Shown here: in pieces, positions 61,107-64,000 of the stretch | Layout: each line of letters begins with the position of its first letter | Position numbering within the stretch: position 1 is the first letter of the stretch | Origin: Leifsonia sp. SCN 70-46 | GTDB lineage: Bacteria; Actinomycetota; Actinomycetes; Actinomycetales; Microbacteriaceae | Length of the DNA: 64,000 nt | Assembly (NCBI GenBank): GCA_001725325.1 | Contig: MEFY01000002.1 | Coordinates: 1,987,559-2,051,558, forward strand | Reading direction: 5' to 3' | Notes under the pieces: model-generated | Told to the model about the DNA's origin: nothing | The model's input: the letters and a program-made list of their open reading frames with translations, nothing else | Databases searched by the model: none | Position numbers and translations under genes: made by a program

Positions 61107-63893
61107 GTGCGTATCGGGTTCTTCGGCGGGCTGGCCGTCGATGACGGCACCGTCACCGGGGTCATGCAGCGGGCGCTCCTGTTCCGCCTCGCCCTCGACG
61201 CGGGCACCGTCGTGCCCACGCGCACGCTCGTCGACGACCTGTGGCCGGACGACGCGCCGGAGAACACCCGGGCGGCCCTCCAGTCCATCGTCTCGCGCCT
61301 GCGGTCGCAGCTGCCGGCCGGGGGCATCGAGTCCGATTCGGGCGGGTACCGCCTCGTCGTCGGGCGCGAGGATGTCGACATCCTCGAGTTCCAGGACCTC
61401 GTGTCCGCCGCCCACGACCAGCACGACCCTGCCCTCGCGAGCCGCGCGCTCGCCGTGTGGCGCGGGGAGCCGTGGCACCCCGAGGGCTTCGAGTGGGTGG
61501 CGGCCGACCTGCTCGTGGACCGCGCGCGGGCCCTCGAGCTCGGCGGTGCCGTGCCCGCCCCCGTGCACGACCTCCCCGCCCCGCTCACCGACCTCGTCGG
61601 GCGCGACGCCGACCTCGCGCTCGTGCGCTCGCAGCTCGCCGCGAGCCGCGTCGTGACGATCCTCGGCCCGGGCGGCGCGGGCAAGACGAGCCTCGCCCTC
61701 GCCGTCGCGCGGGAGCGCGAGCACGCGCTGTTCGTGGAGCTCGCCCCCGTCGGCAGCGGCGAGGTGTGGCCCGCCGTGCTGGGTGCGTCGGGCCGCGACC
61801 TGCGCCTCGGCGACGCGCCGACGGCCGCGGGCACGGCGGAGCGCGTCATCGGCGCCCTCGGCGGCCGCGACCTGCTGCTCGTGCTCGACAACTGCGAGCA
61901 CCTCGTGGCGGAGGCCGCGCACGTCGTCGCCGAGCTGCTGCGCGCGCTCCCGCGCCTGCGCGTGCTCGCGACGAGCCGCGAGCCGCTCGGCGTCGTGGGC
62001 GAGGCGTTCGTGCCCATCGGCTCCCTCGACCGCGCGGACGCGCTCGAGCTGTTCGAGCGCCGCACGGTCGCCGCGCGGGGTCACGGCCTCGACGACGACG
62101 AGCGGCGCCTCGCCCTCGTCGTGTGCGACCGCCTCGACCGTCTGGCCCTCGCGATCGAGCTCGCCGCCGCGCGCCTGCGCACGATGTCGCTCGCCGAGAT
62201 CTCCGCGGGGCTCGACGACCGGTTCACCCTGCTCGCGAGCGGACCGCGCTCGGCGATGCCGCGGCACCAGACCCTGTGGTCGCTCATCGACTGGAGCTGG
62301 GACCTCCTGGACGAGGACGAGCGGCACGCCCTGTGCGTGCTCGCGACATTCCCCGCCGGCATCGCCGCGAACGCCCTCGGTGCGGGGCTCTCCGCGCCCG
62401 TGCTCGACGCGCTCGTGGACAAGTCGCTCGTGCAGCGCTCGGCGGGCCGGTTCCGCATGCTCGAGACGATCCGCGAGTACGGGCTCGGCAGGCTCGCGCG
62501 CGAGGGCCGGCTGGACTCAGCGCGCGAGGCCCAGGCCCTCTTCCTCGCGGAGGGCGCGCGGCGCCACGATGCGATGCTGCGGGGCGCGCGCATCCACGAC
62601 GCCCTCGCGTGGTTCGACACCGAGGAGGAGAACCTCCTCGCCGCCATGCGGTTCGCGGTCGACACGCCCCTGCCCTCGCTCGCCGTGCGCCTCGTCGCCG
62701 CGAGCGGCTGGTACTGGACGATGCGCGACCGCCACCTCGACGCGATCGGCTGGTTCGACCAGGTCGCGCCCCTCGCCGAGGGCGACGACAGCGACGAGGC
62801 CACGATCGTCTCGCTCATGGGCCACCTGAGCCGCGCGTTCTCGGGCGACACGGCGTGGACCGACCCCAGCAACGAGGAGCAGCGCGCGCGCGACGTGCTC
62901 GCACTCTCGACCATCGAGCCCGTGGGGGCGGGCGGCAACGAGCTGCTGCAGGTGCTCGCGCCCCTGCTCACGGCCTTCGGCGCCTCGTTCGCGACGGAGC
63001 GCTGGCCGTTCATGGTCGACATCCCGCGCGGCGAGGATCTCGGGCTCGACCCGTGGCCGACGGCGATCCTGCACGTCATGCGCGCCGCCCTCGCGGAGAA
63101 CCGCGGCGATATCGAGCAGGAGGGCGAGGCGTCGCTCATCGCGCTCGAGATGTTCGAGCGACTGGGCGACCAGTGGGGCCTCGCGCTCGCGCGCCAGATG
63201 CGCTCGGAGTGGCTGAGCATCAGCGGCCGGCTCGAGGAGGCGCTCGCGCTCACCGACGAGTCGACGGCCGGGATGCGCGACATCACCTCCACGCAGGACG
63301 CCCTGCAGCAGCAGGGCCTCGCCCTCAACCTGCTCCTGCGGCTCGGCCGCGCTGACGAGGCGCAGGCCCGCGTCGAGAAGATGCTCGCCGCCGCGCGCGC
63401 CGACGGGGGAGTGCGCGTCATCGCCCACGCGACGGCCCTCGCCGCGACCGTCGCGCTCGCGCGCGACGACCTCGAGGTCGCACGCGCCCACCTCGCCCGC
63501 GTGGACGAGCTCGTGCCCGAATGGCCGGGGATCTACCCGCAGCTCGTCGCCGCCGTCGAGCTCACGCGCGCGTGCATCCTCATGCGCGACGGGCTGCTCG
63601 ACGAGTCGCTCGCCGCCCTGCGCTCGGGGGCGGAGACCGCCCTCGCGAGCGGGGACCACCCGATCATCGCGCAGCTCGCCCTCGGCTTCGGCGAGCTCGC
63701 CCTCGCGCGCGGGGAGCACGACGAGGCCTTGCGCGCCCTCGAGCTCGCCGTCGCCGTGCGCGGCGCCCTCGAGACCGCCGACCCGCGCGTCGCGGCGATC
63801 CTCGCGGTCGCCGGCGACGACAAGAGGCGGGAGCTCGCCGAGGCGAGCTCCCGCTCCGTGGCGGTCGAGGGGCTGCGCGAGCTCCTCGCCTAG
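61107..63893 (+). CDS. AfsR/SARP-like STAND regulator
   Basis: This ~928-residue regulator has an N-terminal OmpR/PhoB-type winged helix (V-V-P-T-R-T-L-V-D-D-L-W-P-D...A-L-Q-S-I-V-S-R-L-R, ~30-70) and a shortened BTAD region (~85-140). An NTPase domain follows, with Walker A G-P-G-G-A-G-K-T (187-194), Walker B L-L-L-V-L-D-N-C-E-H and A-T-S-R-E-P-L, then a long TPR-like C-terminal half. STAND regulators of this kind activate transcription when ATP and ligand bind. It lies next to export genes and may control the downstream (minus-strand) ABC-2 genes or the upstream locus. Confidence 0.9.
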   Translation: MRIGFFGGLAVDDGTVTGVMQRALLFRLALDAGTVVPTRTLVDDLWPDDAPENTRAALQSIVSRLRSQLPAGGIESDSGGYRLVVGREDVDILEFQDLVSAAHDQHDPALASRALAVWRGEPWHPEGFEWVAADLLVDRARALELGGAVPAPVHDLPAPLTDLVGRDADLALVRSQLAASRVVTILGPGGAGKTSLALAVAREREHALFVELAPVGSGEVWPAVLGASGRDLRLGDAPTAAGTAERVIGALGGRDLLLVLDNCEHLVAEAAHVVAELLRALPRLRVLATSREPLGVVGEAFVPIGSLDRADALELFERRTVAARGHGLDDDERRLALVVCDRLDRLALAIELAAARLRTMSLAEISAGLDDRFTLLASGPRSAMPRHQTLWSLIDWSWDLLDEDERHALCVLATFPAGIAANALGAGLSAPVLDALVDKSLVQRSAGRFRMLETIREYGLGRLAREGRLDSAREAQALFLAEGARRHDAMLRGARIHDALAWFDTEEENLLAAMRFAVDTPLPSLAVRLVAASGWYWTMRDRHLDAIGWFDQVAPLAEGDDSDEATIVSLMGHLSRAFSGDTAWTDPSNEEQRARDVLALSTIEPVGAGGNELLQVLAPLLTAFGASFATERWPFMVDIPRGEDLGLDPWPTAILHVMRAALAENRGDIEQEGEASLIALEMFERLGDQWGLALARQMRSEWLSISGRLEEALALTDESTAGMRDITSTQDALQQQGLALNLLLRLGRADEAQARVEKMLAAARADGGVRVIAHATALAATVALARDDLEVARAHLARVDELVPEWPGIYPQLVAAVELTRACILMRDGLLDESLAALRSGAETALASGDHPIIAQLALGFGELALARGEHDEALRALELAVAVRGALETADPRVAAILAVAGDDKRRELAEASSRSVAVEGLRELLA

Positions 63894-64000
63894 ATCTTCC
63901 GGCGGTACGCCCACGTCGCGAGCGGGAAGAAGACCCCCACGAGCACGACGCACGACGCGAGCACCCACAGCACCTCGCCGCCGAGGGTCGTCCCCGGCGC
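63890..64000 (-). CDS. Probable ABC-2-type transporter permease, C-terminal end (5' truncated)
   Basis: Only the last 36 codons lie in the window. They encode A-P-G-T-T-L-G-G-E, a hydrophobic helix V-L-W-V-L-A-S-C-V-V-L-V-G-V-F-F-P-L-A and the tail T-W-A-Y-R-R-K-I. A final helix followed by A-x-x-x-Y-R-R-x is the usual end of DrrB/ABC-2 permeases. The assignment is tentative because so little is visible. Its stop overlaps the stop of the AfsR-like gene. Confidence 0.5.
   Translation of the reverse strand, partial: APGTTLGGEVLWVLASCVVLVGVFFPLATWAYRRKI

Noticed and set aside
57113-64000. Antibiotic biosynthetic gene cluster
   Set aside because: The AfsR-like regulator and exporters are present, but no synthase, tailoring or precursor genes lie in the window.

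Overview
The window is high-GC DNA with an actinobacterial gene order: leuS-comEA-comEC-holA-rpsT-lepA-hemW-hrcA-dnaJ-rsmE-HIT-phoH-ybeY-CBS-era. Protein similarity as I recognise it (the S20, HelY-like helicase and DUF4870/DUF4190 proteins) points to the family Microbacteriaceae. I cannot assign a genus. About 62 protein genes are supported. I found no rRNA, tRNA, CRISPR array, insertion sequence or prophage. Genes are packed tightly, with many ATGA/GTGA stop-start overlaps. At least nineteen genes carry a -10-like hexamer (mostly TANNNT) exactly 6-7 nt before the start codon and no Shine-Dalgarno sequence, the signature of leaderless transcription.

Region by region. 1-3753: tail of an EamA transporter, a nucleoside hydrolase and a HelY/DUF3516-type helicase broken by an apparent 1-nt deletion at its Walker A motif. 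3775-8978: an alditol-oxidase-like flavoenzyme, two alpha/beta hydrolases, a 14-TM MFS exporter and a UbiA prenyltransferase, with a long imperfect palindrome at 7996-8066. 9031-14975: an alpha-glucoside locus made of a LacI regulator, a GH13 glucosidase, a binding lipoprotein and two permeases. It has no ATPase, so it probably borrows an MsiK-type subunit encoded elsewhere. 14996-22565: a small GTW-motif protein, a regulator with two LuxR HTH domains coupled to a NagZ-like GH3 lipoprotein, a hydrolase, an AlkZ-like glycosylase, a 564-bp non-coding stretch and a GH15 enzyme. 22570-29168: a methyltransferase, an App1-type phosphatase, YedK/HMCES, a TetR regulator and a complete OpuC-type compatible-solute ABC transporter. 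29209-34587: DedA, PabC-like and PabB proteins (folate branch) with interlocked divergent promoters, then leuS.

34645-48887: competence genes comEA/comEC, a YdeI-like protein, a WYL regulator, an epoxide-hydrolase-like enzyme, holA, rpsT, lepA, pdxH, a HAD phosphatase, a Ddn-like protein, hemW and small membrane proteins. 48956-55841: a CIRCE-controlled hrcA-dnaJ unit that runs on through rsmE, HIT, phoH, ybeY and corC-like to era. 55842-57037: a C/G-only tract and a DUF559 nuclease-like gene bracketed by two related hairpins, which is the most island-like part of the window. 57113-64000: a NarL-type two-component system, a MacB/FtsX-type ABC exporter, an AfsR-like STAND regulator and the end of a probable ABC-2 permease. 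Together these look like an envelope-stress or drug-response locus.
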